Positions 22,557-33,424 of a DNA stretch of 64,000 nucleotides are shown in pieces. Each line of letters begins with the position of its first letter. Position 1 is the stretch's first letter. The translations under genes were made by a program, and so were the position numbers. This DNA is from Thinopyrum elongatum. Taxonomy: Eukaryota; Streptophyta; Magnoliopsida; Poales; Poaceae. Below the pieces are notes generated by a model. The model made no database searches and was not told where the DNA came from. It saw nothing but the letters and a program-made list of their open reading frames with translations. The DNA is taken from contig CM022298.1 in assembly GCA_011799875.1 (NCBI GenBank), forward strand, positions 722,695,405 through 722,759,404, in the 5' to 3' direction.

Positions 22557-22698
22557 AGCTTGTCGTTTTTGTTCGGAAAATCACTGCAGCGTTTGCTTGA
22601 CTGGTTTGAACCCTTTGATTATGTTGAGGCTGTGTTCGGCCAGTCTGCGTGGGATCCCAGGCATGTCCAAAGGGTGCCAGGCGAAGATATCCCAATTT

Positions 22699-23831
22699 TC
22701 ACGTAGGAACGCGCGTAAGGCGGCATCTACTGTCGGATCCAGCTGTGCCCTCATGGACGCCGTTCGGGTGCACTTGAAATTTAACTATTTCATCTGCTGG
22801 CTTGAAAGAGGTGGATTTAGGTCTCTTATCGAGAATCACATCATCCTTGTCCACCGTGGATCGCAAGGTGGTTAGTTCTTCGGCCGCAAAGGCTTCGGAT
22901 AGTGCCTCAAGGGCCAAGGATGCGGTTTTGTTTTTGGTGCGGAGTGCTTTATCCGGATCACTCGTAACTGTGATTATTCCATTGGGCCCTACATTTTAAG
23001 CTTCATGTACCCGTAATGGGGTATGGCTTGGAAGCGTGAGAAAGCATCCGGCCCTAGAAGGGCATGATATCCGCTATTGAAGGGAGGCACGTGGAAGGGC
23101 AACTCTTCGGACCTGTAATTCTCCGGCGTGCCGAATACTACATCAAGTTTGATTTTCCCCGAACATCGTACTTCTCGACTGGGGATGATGCCTCGAAAGG
23201 TGGTACTGCTCTGCTTGATGCGTGCTCTGTCAACATGCATTTTATCGAGCGTGTCCTCATAGATGAGGTTAAGCCCACTGCCGCCGTCCATGACCACTTT
23301 GGTAAGTCGAAAGCCATCCACAATGGGGTTTAGTACTAAAGCGGCGGGTGCTCGGACTGATCGGGCCCTTGGTTCGTCATCAGCGGTGAGGGTTATTGCC
23401 GCGTTGTTCCATGGGCTCATTGCGGTTACTTGGTGGACTTCGGCGAGGTCGTGAAGTGCCCTTTTACGCTGATTATTTGAAGAGATAGTCTCGAAGACCG
23501 TATGGACATTGAAATCATCATCCTCCGGAGAATGCTTCTCTGGAGTAGAGGTGGTGAGGATGGCCTCACCACTTTTAGCTACCTGCCGGAGCACCCAACA
23601 CGCTCGGAGGCTGTGAGTTAGGTCCGTTCTTGGAGTCACATTTATCGGACAAGGCTTGTCGAGGAGTTCATCAAGAATGGACCTATATCCCGTAAAGGGT
23701 TTGTTTTTCTTGCCGACGGGCTTATGGTCGGATGCTTCGTAAGGGTGTATCCGTTTTGCCTGGGAAGTACGCTGCTTAAAGGCAGCATGTTCCAATTGGG
23801 TTTTCTGGGCCTTCCATGTGCTTTCCAACAC
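22699..23831 (-). pseudogene. G2 gag C-terminus and aspartic protease
   Basis: Met 23831 opens a 280-codon frame ending at 22989. The protease active site is KVVMDGGSGLNLIY (D-G-G-S form). It is followed by the FRGIIPSREVRCSGKI and HALLGPDAFSRFQAIPHY motifs typical of Tat/gypsy proteases. A downstream piece (22699-22917) is in another frame. The enzyme would cleave Gag-Pol. The zinc-knuckle region usually found upstream is not obvious. Confidence 0.8.
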
Positions 23832-23869
23832 GCAGTACTTTCGTACTACGTGCGATAGTTCTATGAAAT

Positions 23870-24563
23870 GCTGTATGCGACGGCGGTCGAGGGCATTCCG
23901 AATTCCCTCATCAGTACAATTGCGATGAAAGACCGAGACTGCATCGTCATCGCAGCAATCTTTAATCTTGTTTTTGACAAGTATGAACCTGGCCCAAAAG
24001 TGATGGACCGTTTCCTAAGGTTGCTGCCGTACGTACATCAGGTCATATATGTATGGAGGGCCTGAATTACATGGAGAGTATTGATTGTGGTGGGTGGGTG
24101 GGCTAAATCTCGAATCCCGACACACAATTGTGTTCGGAGCTTGCAAAATCTCCGAGGTCACCAGCTTGGATCCGGGAAGATCCAAGTGCTCCCCGGGCTC
24201 GATGTCCGACCCTGAGTTCGGAGGGCGTAGAGTCCCACCCAAAGGAGGGGTATCCGACTCAAGGGATTCGGAGATCCATACATAGCTAGTCCTTAATTTA
24301 GGAGAAGAAGAGTTTTCGGCTCGTTCCTCGACGACCGACACTAGGTGAGTGATCGGCGGGAGATTGATTTCCCTCTGGTCAGGTTTAAGCCTGATCCGAT
24401 CATAGGCCGTTGAAAGCCCCAGGGCGGCGATGCGATCTAGCAGGTCATTTAAGGACGAGATGTCCGCTGGATCCATCTTTTCGGAGTATTCGAGACTGAT
24501 ACGGGGGTGGTGTTTGACGATCACGGGGGACGCTGTTGGCTTGATGGCCATGCGGGCGCCCAC
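23870..24563 (-). pseudogene. G2 gag N-terminal remnant
   Basis: It opens MGARMAIKPTASPVIVKHHP and reads through a low-complexity region to a stop at 24015. A short matching gag segment (TVHHFWARFILVKNKIKD, then RIQHFIELSHVVRKY) follows in the same direction. The capsid core expected between these two pieces is not present, so an internal deletion is inferred. Confidence 0.6.
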
Positions 24564-24678
24564 GGTGAAACCGCCGAGCTGGAGGACCTATCCTGAAGTT
24601 AGGCTACTTCCAGAAGTGATATCGTCGTTGATGACAAGGCAAGCCATAGATCGCTTTTCGTGACTACACAGCGGAGCT

Positions 24679-24695
24679 CTCAATGAAAGCACCAA
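24679..24695 (-). promoter_or_regulatory. G2 primer binding site
   Basis: On the minus strand TTGGTGCTTTCATTGAG directly follows the 5' LTR end. Position fits a primer binding site. The tRNA is not identified. Confidence 0.5.
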
Positions 24696-25169
24696 TGTCG
24701 ATGTCAAAACCGGCGGATCTCGGGTAGGGGGGCCCAAGCTGTGAGTCTAAGGATCAATGGTTACAAGGGATAATGGGGACACGATGTTTACCTAGGTTCG
24801 GGCCCTCTTTAAGGAGGTAAAACCCTACGTGCTGCTTGATTGTATTTAATGAGTATAAGGGTTACAAGAGTTGATCTACCTCGAGATCGTAATGGCTAAA
24901 CCCTAGCCATCTAGCCTATGATTATTCTGATAGCCTCTACCGACTAAACCCTCCGGTTTATATACACACCAGAGGGGCCTAGGGTTGTACAGAGTCGGTT
25001 TGCAGAGGAAGGAAATATTACACCCAAACACCAAACTTGCCGACCTACGCACATAGGAGTCCTACTCGGACACGGGAGGTGGTCTTCTGCTTCGTCTTCA
25101 CGACCCATCAGCCCGGCCCATACTGAATAGGCCGGACACCTGAAGGCCCCCGAATCCAGGACTCCCTCA
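24696..25169 (-). repeat. G2 5' LTR
   Basis: It starts TGTCGATGTC on the plus strand and ends ACTCCCTCA, the same length (474 bp) as the left LTR. It includes the word ggtttatatacaca (complement of a TATA-like site) near 24955. Confidence 0.9.
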
Positions 25170-25454
25170 GCCAGCAACTTTACCAAATGTGTAAAAGAGA
25201 TGCGCCCTCTAGCAACCAAATTGGCCGAAGAGACTGATTTGTCGAAGTATTAGGCGGCTTATACCATGGAGAATATAAAAGTGAGAGCGCCGGCTTATGA
25301 AATTGTCGAGCTCATCCCCCCAATACGTAAGCACACTTTTTCTCCTGATATTGATCCGTCCACCCTCATAGATGATGAAGCTGTGTTTAAGGCTGTAACT
25401 GGCATCGACTGGACATCACCTGATTTCCAGCTAATGGATGAAGAAGAAGAATAA
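25170..25454 (+). pseudogene. G1 antisense ORF, C-terminal part
   Basis: It starts with the duplicated gccag and continues the antisense ORF interrupted at 15261. Met 25266 opens an acidic C-terminal tail with SPDFQLMDEEEE before the stop at 25454. A TAG at about 25253 lies just upstream. It lacks a recognisable fold; the acidic end is shared by other proteins of this type as I remember them. Confidence 0.65.
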
Positions 25455-26377
25455 CCGGCGCAGGATAACCCAGAGTCTTCAACTCGCCAAGACCAGAACA
25501 ACTAATCCAACGGGCGGCTCTCAGACTGGGGCGCGGTGTTTCTCTTTGAAAAAACTATTAATCATTTGGGCTTTGGAAAGCCTTGTAACAGGCTAGTTGA
25601 AATAATGATCTGTCATGCCATCATGAATGTTTAGCCTTAAAACTGCAGATGAAATATTTTATGTACCACTGATGAGCTTGCAGGGAATATCATATTGTTT
25701 TTCAATGTTCCTGCTCACATGGTAAACAGCATACACCCTGGCAGTTTAAGCCAGGGCGGGTCATAATTTCCAATATAATATGCTCTGGCGACTTAAAGTC
25801 TATAACCAGTGCGGGTTTAGAAAAAACCTAAAATATTTATTCAAAGATGAAAAGTCATACCTGTAGACTGATATCATAATGATGCTGTAATGATTGTAAT
25901 CCATCATGGGTATTAACCCGTAAATATGAAAAATCATGACTTGAATTTATTCAAGGCAAATCATCCTGGCGACTTAAAGTCTGCTTATCAGGGCAGGTTA
26001 TTAACCCCACATGCTCAAATATGAGTCATAGAATCAAGGCTACATGGCTTGAATTGTGAAAACCATATGTTAATATGGAAGAAGGATATCAATCCAAAAT
26101 TTTCAGAAAAAACAGCAAATCAGAAAAAAAAACAAGGCTTTCATAGGCCACCAAGCCTAAAACGTCAAGTGCTTTCATGGGCCGCATAGCCACGGAGTTA
26201 TTTCCAGCACACCTGTAAGCCGGCCCTCACATGACAAAGCGCCGTTTTAACTATAACAAGTTCAGGGTCTCATTTAAAAGATTGACTGTCAAAAGTACGG
26301 CGGGTCATTCCAGGATTAACTCGGAGGAGTAACAAGGACATACAGGCCGGTTAACCCGTAATTTGGTGTTTACACCT
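25455..26377. other. G1 region between the converging antisense ORF and pol
   Basis: AT-rich, no gene supported. The word ctggcgacttaaagtctgct/ctataacc recurs near 25785 and 25967, a degenerate direct repeat of about 180 bp. It probably holds the 3'UTRs of both units. Confidence 0.55.
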
Positions 26378-26752
26378 GGCATGGAAGCTGATCAAGAGGG
26401 TAAGCATAGCTATACTCATTGAGTAGGAAGGCCCCAAGTGACCAAAGGGTCGGCATGTAAGCCGGATCAAGAGGGTAATCAAGGCTCTGCTCATTGAGCA
26501 GGTAGCCCCCAAGTGACCAAAGGGTTGGCATGTAAGCCGGATCAAGAGGGTAATCAAGGCTCTGCTCATTGAGAAGGTAGCCCCCAAGTGACCTGCGAAA
26601 AGGCATGTAAGCCTGATCAAGAGGGTAATCAAGGCTCTGCTCATTGAGCAGGTAGCCCCCAAATGACCCGCGAGAAGGCATGTAAGCCTGACCAAGAGGG
26701 TAATCAAGGCTCTGCTCATTGAGCAGGAAGCCCCCAAGTGGCCTTATGAACA
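26378..26752 (+). repeat. Five-copy 75-bp tandem array in G1
   Basis: Units begin ggcatg(t/g)aagc near 26378, 26452, 26527, 26602 and 26677. Each contains gatcaagagggtaatcaagg, ctctgctcattgag and agcccccaagtgac. Because the unit is a multiple of three, long frames run through it on the minus strand, but these look like artefacts of the repeat. It lies just past the pol stop. Confidence 0.9.
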
Positions 26753-26886
26753 AATAATAAAGACTCAGATACTTAGAAATGAAACGACAGAGGCCCTGAA
26801 TTTATCAGGGGTGCCGGCTTTATTATATTGATCATAATATATACATGGATGAAAATATGTACAACACAAGAGCCGGTGGCTCAAGT

Positions 26887-29070
26887 TTAGTAAGGCCGAA
26901 GATGAGCAATGTTCCAAGGCCGGCGGGTCTCCTCCTCCGATGTGCGTGAATCCTTATGGTCTCGAATATCAATGAGGTAGTATGACATGTTGTTCAGGTT
27001 TTTGCTGACCACAAAAGGTCCTTCCCAAGGTGGGGATAGCTTATGCATGTCTGTTTGATCTTGGATGAGCCGGAGCACCAAGTCGCCTTCTTGAAAGGTC
27101 CGGGTCTTAACTCGGCATCTATGATAGCGACGCAGATCTTGCGGATATATCGCCGAACGAGCCACCACCAGGTCATGCTCCTCATCCAACATGTCAAGAG
27201 CATCCTGACGTGCCTTTTCATTATCAGCTTCAACATAAGCCGCCACACGGGGCGAGTCATGACGGATGTCACTTGGAAGAACCGCCTCGGCTCCGTAGAC
27301 CATGAAGAATGGCGTGTAACCCATTGACCTGTTGGAGGTAGTATTGATACTCCAAAGCACTGAGGGTAACTCTTCAACCCAACAACCCGGCGTCCTTTGC
27401 AAAGGGACCATAAGCCAGGGTTTGATTCCTCTCAAGATTTCTTGATTGGCCCTTTCAGCTTGGCCATTGGATTGGGGGTGAGCTACTGATGAGACGTCAA
27501 GACGAATATGCTCTCGTCGACAGAAGTCTTTCATAGCACCTTTGGATAGATTAGTGCCATTATCAGTCATGATGCTGTGAGGGTAACCAAAATGGAAGAT
27601 CACCTTCTTAATGAATTGGACCGTCGTTGCCGCATCGCACTTGCTGACCGGCTCTGCCTCAACCCACTTGGTAAACCTGTCAACCGCCACCAAGAGGTGG
27701 ATCTTTTTGTCCTTGGACATCTTGAAAGGTCCAACCATATCCAGCCCCCAGATTGCAAACGGCCAAGTAATTGGAATCATCCTTAATTCTTGAGCTGGCA
27801 CGTGAGCTCGTTTAGAAAACTTCTGGCAGCCGTCACACTTGCTAACCAGATCTTCTGCATCAGCATGAGCCGTCAACCAATAAAAACCGTGCCGGAAGGC
27901 TTTAGCAACCAGAGATTTAGAGCCGGTGTGATGACCACAATCACCTTCATGGATCTCCCTTAGAATCTCACGGCCCTCCTCAGGAGAAATACATCGCTGG
28001 AACACACCTGTGACACTGCATCGGTGTAACTCGTCGTTGACAACGGTCATAGATTTAGACCGCCAGGTTATCTGCCTGGCCTCAGTTTCATCCTCAGGTA
28101 ACTCGCCCCGGGTCATATAAGCCAAGTACAGCACCGTCCAATCAGGAATAGCATGAAGAGCCGCCACCAACTGTGCCTCCAGGTCAGGAATTGCAAGATC
28201 CTCCTCTGTTGGTAGCTTAACTGAAGGGTTATTCAATATATCGAGAAAAACATTTGGTGGTACTGGCTTACGCTGAGACTCCAGCCAGCTTAAAGCATCA
28301 GCCGCCTCATTCTTTCTGTGATCAACATGTTCCACTTGATAACACTTAAAATGACCAGTAATATTGTCAATCGTCCGGCGATAAGCCGCCATGAGCGGGT
28401 CCTTAGAATCCCAAGTTCCTGAGACTTGCTGAGCCACCAAATCTGAGTCGCCAAAGCATCTCACCCGGCTTAAGTTCATCTCTTTGGCCATCCGAAGACC
28501 ATGGAGCAGGGCCTCATACTCAGCTGCATTGTTAGTACAAGGAAACATCAGCCTTAAAACATAGCAAAATTTGTCACCTCGCGGGGAAGTCAAAATAACT
28601 CCAGCCCCGGAGCCCTCCAATTGCCTGGACCCATCAAAATTAATAGTCCAATACGTATTATCAGGCTTCTCCTCAGGCATCTGCAACTCTGTCCAGTCGT
28701 TGATGAAATCCATAAGAGCTTCAGACTTGATAGCTGTCCTTGGCATATATTTCAAACCATGGGGTCCAAGCTCAATGGCCCACTTGGCTATTTGGCCTGT
28801 GGCTTCTCTGTTTTGTATAATATCCCCCAAGGGAGCAGAACTGACCATAGTAATGGGGTGACCAAGGAAATAATGCTTCAACTTGCGACTGGCCATGAAC
28901 ACCCCATAGACTAGCTTCTGCCAATGCGGGTACCTCTGTTTGGACTCAATTAAAACTTCACTGACATAATAAGCCAGCCTTTGAACTGGATATTCCTTAC
29001 CCGTTTCCTTCCTTTCCACTACAATCGCCATGCTGACGGCTCTGCTGTTAGCAGCCACATATAAAAGCAA
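26887..29070 (-). pseudogene. G1 pol: RNase H 1, RNase H 2 and integrase
   Basis: A 727-codon uninterrupted frame. Residues 1-100 are the end of the RT-linked RNase H (LAYYVSEVLIESKQRYPHWQ). Residues about 145-215 are the second, archaeal-type RNase H (WTINFDGSRQLEGSGAGVIL, NNAAEYEALLHGLRMA, VRCFGDSDLVAQQV). The integrase zinc finger is at about 387-435 (HEGDCGHHTGSKSLV, CDGCQ). The catalytic core has WGLDMVGPF, SIMTDNGTNLSKG and HPQSNGQAERANQ. The C-terminal domain includes GDLVLRLIQ and GPFVV. It is the best preserved part of G1, yet it is disconnected from RT by a stop at about 29157 and frameshifts beyond. Confidence 0.9.
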
Positions 29071-29157
29071 GGGGTCCTTCTCAATAGGAGCTGCAAGAAC
29101 TGGTAGCTTAGCTAACTGTTTTTTAAGCGCCTCAAACGCCTCATTAGCAGCATCACT

Positions 29158-29996
29158 CTAGACAAAGTGATCTATTTTCGTCATCATCTGGTACAGAGGA
29201 ATAGCCTTTTCTCCCAAGCGGCTTATGAACTGGCTTAAAGCTGCAATACGACCCGCCAGACGCTGAACATCATTAACGCACGTCGGCTTAGCCAACGAAG
29301 TGATAGCCTTGATTTTTTCTGGGTTAGCTTCAATACCTCTCTCAGAGACCAGAAAACCCAAGAGCTTGCCTGCACGCATGCCAAAAAACACATTTGGCCG
29401 GGTTAAGCATCATCTTATAGACCCAGAGGTTATCAAAGGTCTCCTTCAAATCATCTAGTAGAGACTCCTTCTTTCTGGATTTCACAACAATATCATCCAC
29501 ATAAGCATGAACATTGCATCCTATCTGGTTATGAAGTCGCCTGGGCACTCTTGAGCCCAAAGGGCATAGACACATAGCAGAAAGCTCCAAAAGGCATGAT
29601 GAAAGCCGTGTTCTCTTGGTCTTTAACTGCCATCTTGATTTGATGATAACCAGAATAAGCATCCAAGAAGCTCAAATGCTCACAACCCGCCATAGCATCA
29701 ATGATCTGATCAATACGCGGAAGAGCAAAAGGATCAGCTTGGCAAGCTTTGTTAAGGTCTGTGTAATCCACACACATGCGCCAAGTGCCGTTCTTCTTAA
29801 GTATGAGCACCGGGTTAGCCAACCACTCAGGATGAAAAACTTCGACAATGAACCCACCTGCTAAGAGCCGGGCCACCTCTTCTCCAATGGCCTTGCGCCG
29901 TTCCTCATTAAAATGATGAAGGAATTGCTTGACCGGCTTAAACTTAGGATCAATATTGAGAGTGTGCTCAGCGAGTTCTCTCGGTACACCCGGCAT
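29158..29996 (-). pseudogene. G1 reverse transcriptase, frameshifted
   Basis: Three overlapping frames carry one RT: 29529-29996 (fingers and palm, WRMCVDYTDLNKACQADPF, LDAYSGYHQIKM), 29342-29662 (AYVDDIVVKSRKKESLLDDL, with the YVDD catalytic motif at about 29492-29503) and 29158-29391 (KLLGFLVSERGIEANPEKI). At least two single-base frameshifts, near 29545 and 29390, and a stop at 29158-29160 break the enzyme. Confidence 0.9.
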
Positions 29997-30092
29997 GTCT
30001 GAAGGCTTCCATGCAAAGATGTCCCGGTTCTCACGGATGAACTCGATGAGCGCGCTTTCCTATTTTGGATCCATATTGGCACTGATGATGAA

Positions 30093-30800
30093 CTACCGAG
30101 ATGAGTCGCCAGGGACAAAGTCAACCTGTTTGGTATCATCTGCCGATTTAAACTCCAACAAAGGATCATGCTCTGTGGTTGGCTTCTTCAACGGAGACAT
30201 ATCAGCCGGGTCAACATTGTCTTGATAAAACTTAAGTTCCTCTGTGGCACAGGCAGAATCAGCGTAAGCAACATCACCTTCTTCACATTCCAAGGCTATC
30301 TTCCGGTCAACATGCACCATGATGGTACCTTTGCGACCCGGCATTTTAAGCTGCAAATACACATAACACGGCTGTGCCATAAACTTGGCATAAGCCGGCC
30401 GCCCAAATAGAGCATGATAGGGGCTTTTGATTTTAACCACTTCAAAGTTCAGTGTCTCAGCCCTGTAGTCATGTTCATTGCCAAAAGCCACCTCTAAGGC
30501 TATCTTACCCACTAGATAAGCTGACCTACCAGGCACCACTCCATGAAAGACTGTAGAGGATGGCTTAAGATCTTTGTCAGTCAAATTCATCCGGCGAAAA
30601 GTATCTTAATAAAGGATATTGATACTGCTGCCTCCGTCCATAAGCACCTTAGTGAACTTGTAACCTCCAACTTGAGGCGCCACCACCAAAGCCAGCTGAC
30701 CCGGATTGTCAACCCGGGGCGGGTGATCCTCACGGCTCCATACAATTGGCTGCTCTGACCATCGTAAGTATCGAGGGACCGCCTGCTCAATCGCGCTCAC
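30093..30800 (-). pseudogene. G1 aspartic protease
   Basis: The minus strand reads PQVGGYKFTKVLMDGGSSIN, the protease active site (D-G-G-S), then a stop near 30607. It continues with VFHGVVPGRSAYLVGKIALE and YHALFGRPAYAKFMAQP. The downstream spacer runs to 30093. It would process Gag-Pol. It has the same domain order as in G2. Confidence 0.85.
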
Positions 30801-31796
30801 TGCTCGTTTATGAACCTTCTGATCTTGCTTGAACAGGCTTGTGGTGAAAACATGATATTGACCACTATTTAACTACTTTGGATTACTCTAATACCCTGAC
30901 TATTGTTGCTGATTGCCTTGACAGGGCTGCTGGTTAAAACCACCCTGATTGCCCTGACCCTAAAATCCAGAACCTGAGATGCCACCTCCAAATCCGGGCC
31001 CGTGAGAGCCGGATCCTGACCCGCCGTGTGGGCCATTATTGTTATTATGATCTTGGTGAGAGACGGAATTCTTATATTCCTTCATGATAAAACAATCTTT
31101 CCACAGGTGAGTTGATGGTCTATCCTGGTAGTTGTGCTTTGGGCAGGGCTGGTTTAACATCGCTTCAAGAAATAATTTTGATCCGCCCGTCCGAGGAAAT
31201 GGTTTTCCCTTCCGATGTCGATCGTTATTCTGGGTATTGGTATTAGCCACAAAATCTGACCCGCCGTCAGGCTGCTTGCGCTTACCATTATTACCTTGAT
31301 TATGACCCTCCATGTTTGACTGATGTCCCTTTCCATTGCCGTTCTTCTTCCCCTTATTGGACCTCTCCTCATCAGACCCAGGATCCTTAGTATTGTCAGA
31401 ATTGGCATATTTGATGAGAGCCGTCATAAGCCCCCCCATGTCATTGCAGTGACGCTTAAGCCACCCTAACTTCTGTTTAAGACGGGTAAAACGGCAATTC
31501 TTTTCCAGAATCAGAACAGCAGAGCTGGTGTTGATACTATCCGATGAATGAATAATGGCTAAAACCCGGCGCACCCAGTGGTGGGCCGACTCGTCCTCGC
31601 GCTGAACACAAGCATCTAGGTCAATAATCGACAAAGGCTGCTTGCATGTGTCTTTGAAATTCTGGATAAAACGTGCCTTCAACTCAGCCCACGAACTGAT
31701 AGAATTAGCTGGCAAGCCCTTCAACCAGGTTCGAGCCGGCCCATCCAGCATCATAGTGAAATACTTGGCACATACGGCATCGTTCACATCTAACAT
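30801..31796 (-). pseudogene. G1 gag, capsid-like domain and Gly/Asn-rich tail
   Basis: Met 31796 opens a 278-codon frame. The retrotransposon gag domain (PF03732 type) is clear: AKYFTMMLDGPARTWLKGLP, SWAELKARFIQNFKDTCKQP, then EDESAHHWVRRVL. A Lys/Asn/Gly-rich RNA-binding tail and a glycine-rich end (GPHGGSGSGSHGPGFGGG) follow. The expected knuckle appears only as a Cys/His remnant (CPKHNY ... HLWKDCFI). After the stop at about 30960 a Gln/Gly-rich stretch with three stops leads to protease. Confidence 0.85.
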
Positions 31797-33423
31797 CTAC
31801 ATGGCCAGCTCATAGCTCTCAATCCATCCATCAGGTGGGAGACCAGCTGTGTAATTAGGAACTTTACGAGGGCCCTTAAAATCTTTGGGCAAGCGCTCAT
31901 TGCGCAGAGCTGGCACCAAACAGGGCACACCAACTGACCTAGAGGTCATCCCAGCCTCTATAGACACAGAGGGGTTCAATTGAAGCTGTCGATGAGCAGC
32001 TAATTGAGCCGCCAGCTCCGCCTCTTGGCATGCTCTAGCCTGATCCGTCAAGACTTGGGCATTGTTATCATCACGAGGCAGGCTATGCCCATGGGGCGGG
32101 TTACGACGCCGTTCACTACTGGAAACCGCCGGCGACTCAATGCGCCAGCTGTAGCTTCGGCTCAGTCGCGGAGTTGAATGGATTCGCTCATGGCTATAGG
32201 AATAAGCCGCCTGCTGAGCTACCGCTGTCTGAAGAAGCTCTATAGCATTCCGGGCTTCTACCGCAACAGGAGACTCGCCTTCAATGGGAAGAGCCGCCAA
32301 TCGAGAAGCCGCAGCTATCATGTTATCCAATGGGTTGGAGTAATGACCCGGAGGCGTAGGCACCCGCTGAGGCAGAATTGGATTCACCCGTGGCGGGTCT
32401 GTTACGTGGGGCTGAGCTGCCGCCCCCGTATTAGGCGCCTCCGCGGCCCGGGTCACGCCCGACGGGTTACTCGGCCCTGCTCCAGTGGTAACAAAAAGGT
32501 TTCGCCCCTCAAACGGCGGAGGGAGGCGGCTCTGGTACTTTCTTCAAAGAACCGCATTTGATGCATTCTGATCCATGCTTAACCGAAAAGCCTTCGCTTG
32601 AATCCATTGTGACTGTGCCTCCAGCGCGTCTTGTTCTGTTGCCATCCTAGTGTTCTCAGCGTTAAGCTCCTCCTTAGCCCGAGCAACATCATTCCTCAGC
32701 TTTGCAACTTCCACATTATGTTGTGTTTGAGTCGCCGGGGTTACCTCTGCAGCTAATAATGTTGCCAAAGCATCCAAGAGCTCGGATAGGACCTGAGCCG
32801 GCGAGCGCACAGGGCCATTGGCCTCGGCCATCGCAGCAGCTATTGAACTTGAGGTCATAGCCGCAGCAGTAGATGAATTCAGTATTGGTTGCATACCGGC
32901 CATGAATATAGCTGCCCTGCTCAGCGGTTCATAGGGGCCCGGAATACTGTCGCCATTAGAACAACCCCCAAGCCCGCCATCTTGCAACTGATAGATCGAC
33001 TTGGTTTCACCAGTTGAGGACTCATCACCTGAATTGATGGCCGTCTTCTCCATCGGACACATAGCCTTCCTCAAGATCTGCTCCATGGACAAAGCTGAAG
33101 AAAACATGCTTCCGGGCGGGATGGATCTTGGTGGGTTGGACCTTGGCGGGTCTTGCGTGCCGAGCCATCTCAATGATGTTGGTGCAGTCATCCGGCTCAG
33201 GCTCAGACTCGCCAATTTTGCCAATGAAAACATGGATACCACCGAAGGGGACCCGGTACCGATATTCGATTGAATCAGCCTCCAGACCCCATCCAGCGTC
33301 ATCGATGTAGATCTTGCCGCGGCGACTCTTGGTCATCCGGCCCACGGCGTATCCCTTGATCCCTGAGAAGTTGCCCTTCAAGAACTCGAAACCACCGTGC
33401 GACAGCCCCACGGTGGGCGCCAA
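31797..33423 (-). pseudogene. G1 gag N-terminal region
   Basis: Minus-strand frames 33025-33423, 32544-33302 and 31797-32456 overlap in order. They encode an N-terminal part starting MAPTVGLSHGGFEFLKGN close to the primer binding site, an Ala/Ser-rich helical middle (LDALATLLAAEVTPATQ), and a linker ending LPKDFKGPRKVPNYTAGLPP just upstream of the capsid-like domain. Frame changes near 33290 and 32500 indicate frameshifts, or an intron that I cannot exclude. Confidence 0.6.
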
Positions 33424-33424
33424 C
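33408..33424 (-). promoter_or_regulatory. G1 primer binding site
   Basis: The minus strand reads GTTGGCGCCCACCGTGG immediately after the 5' LTR end at 33425. TGGCGCC starts are common for plant gypsy primer binding sites. The priming tRNA is not assigned. Confidence 0.65.

Larger units (their letters stand above)
15262..25169 (-). mobile_element. G2: Tat-lineage Ty3/gypsy retrotransposon nested in G1
   Basis: Two 474-bp LTRs and a perfect 5-bp duplication enclose a 9.9-kb element. Its gag-pol is on the minus strand (24563 down to 19491) and its own PF04195-type antisense ORF is on the plus strand (about 16100-18666). The architecture matches its host G1, but LTR sequence and proteins differ, so it is another family. 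I count roughly 18 LTR differences by eye (about 4%), fewer per base than G1, consistent with a later insertion. The gag core appears deleted, and several stops break pol. Confidence 0.9.

Noticed and set aside
26351..26753. Two minus-strand frames with internally repeated protein
   Set aside because: The 75-bp unit is a multiple of three, so any frame without a stop in one unit stays open through all five. No domain was seen.
33408..33424. The same kind of primer site as copia (initiator-Met tRNA)
   Set aside because: The sequence begins TGGCGCC and does not match TGGTATCAGAGC, so a different tRNA primes G1.
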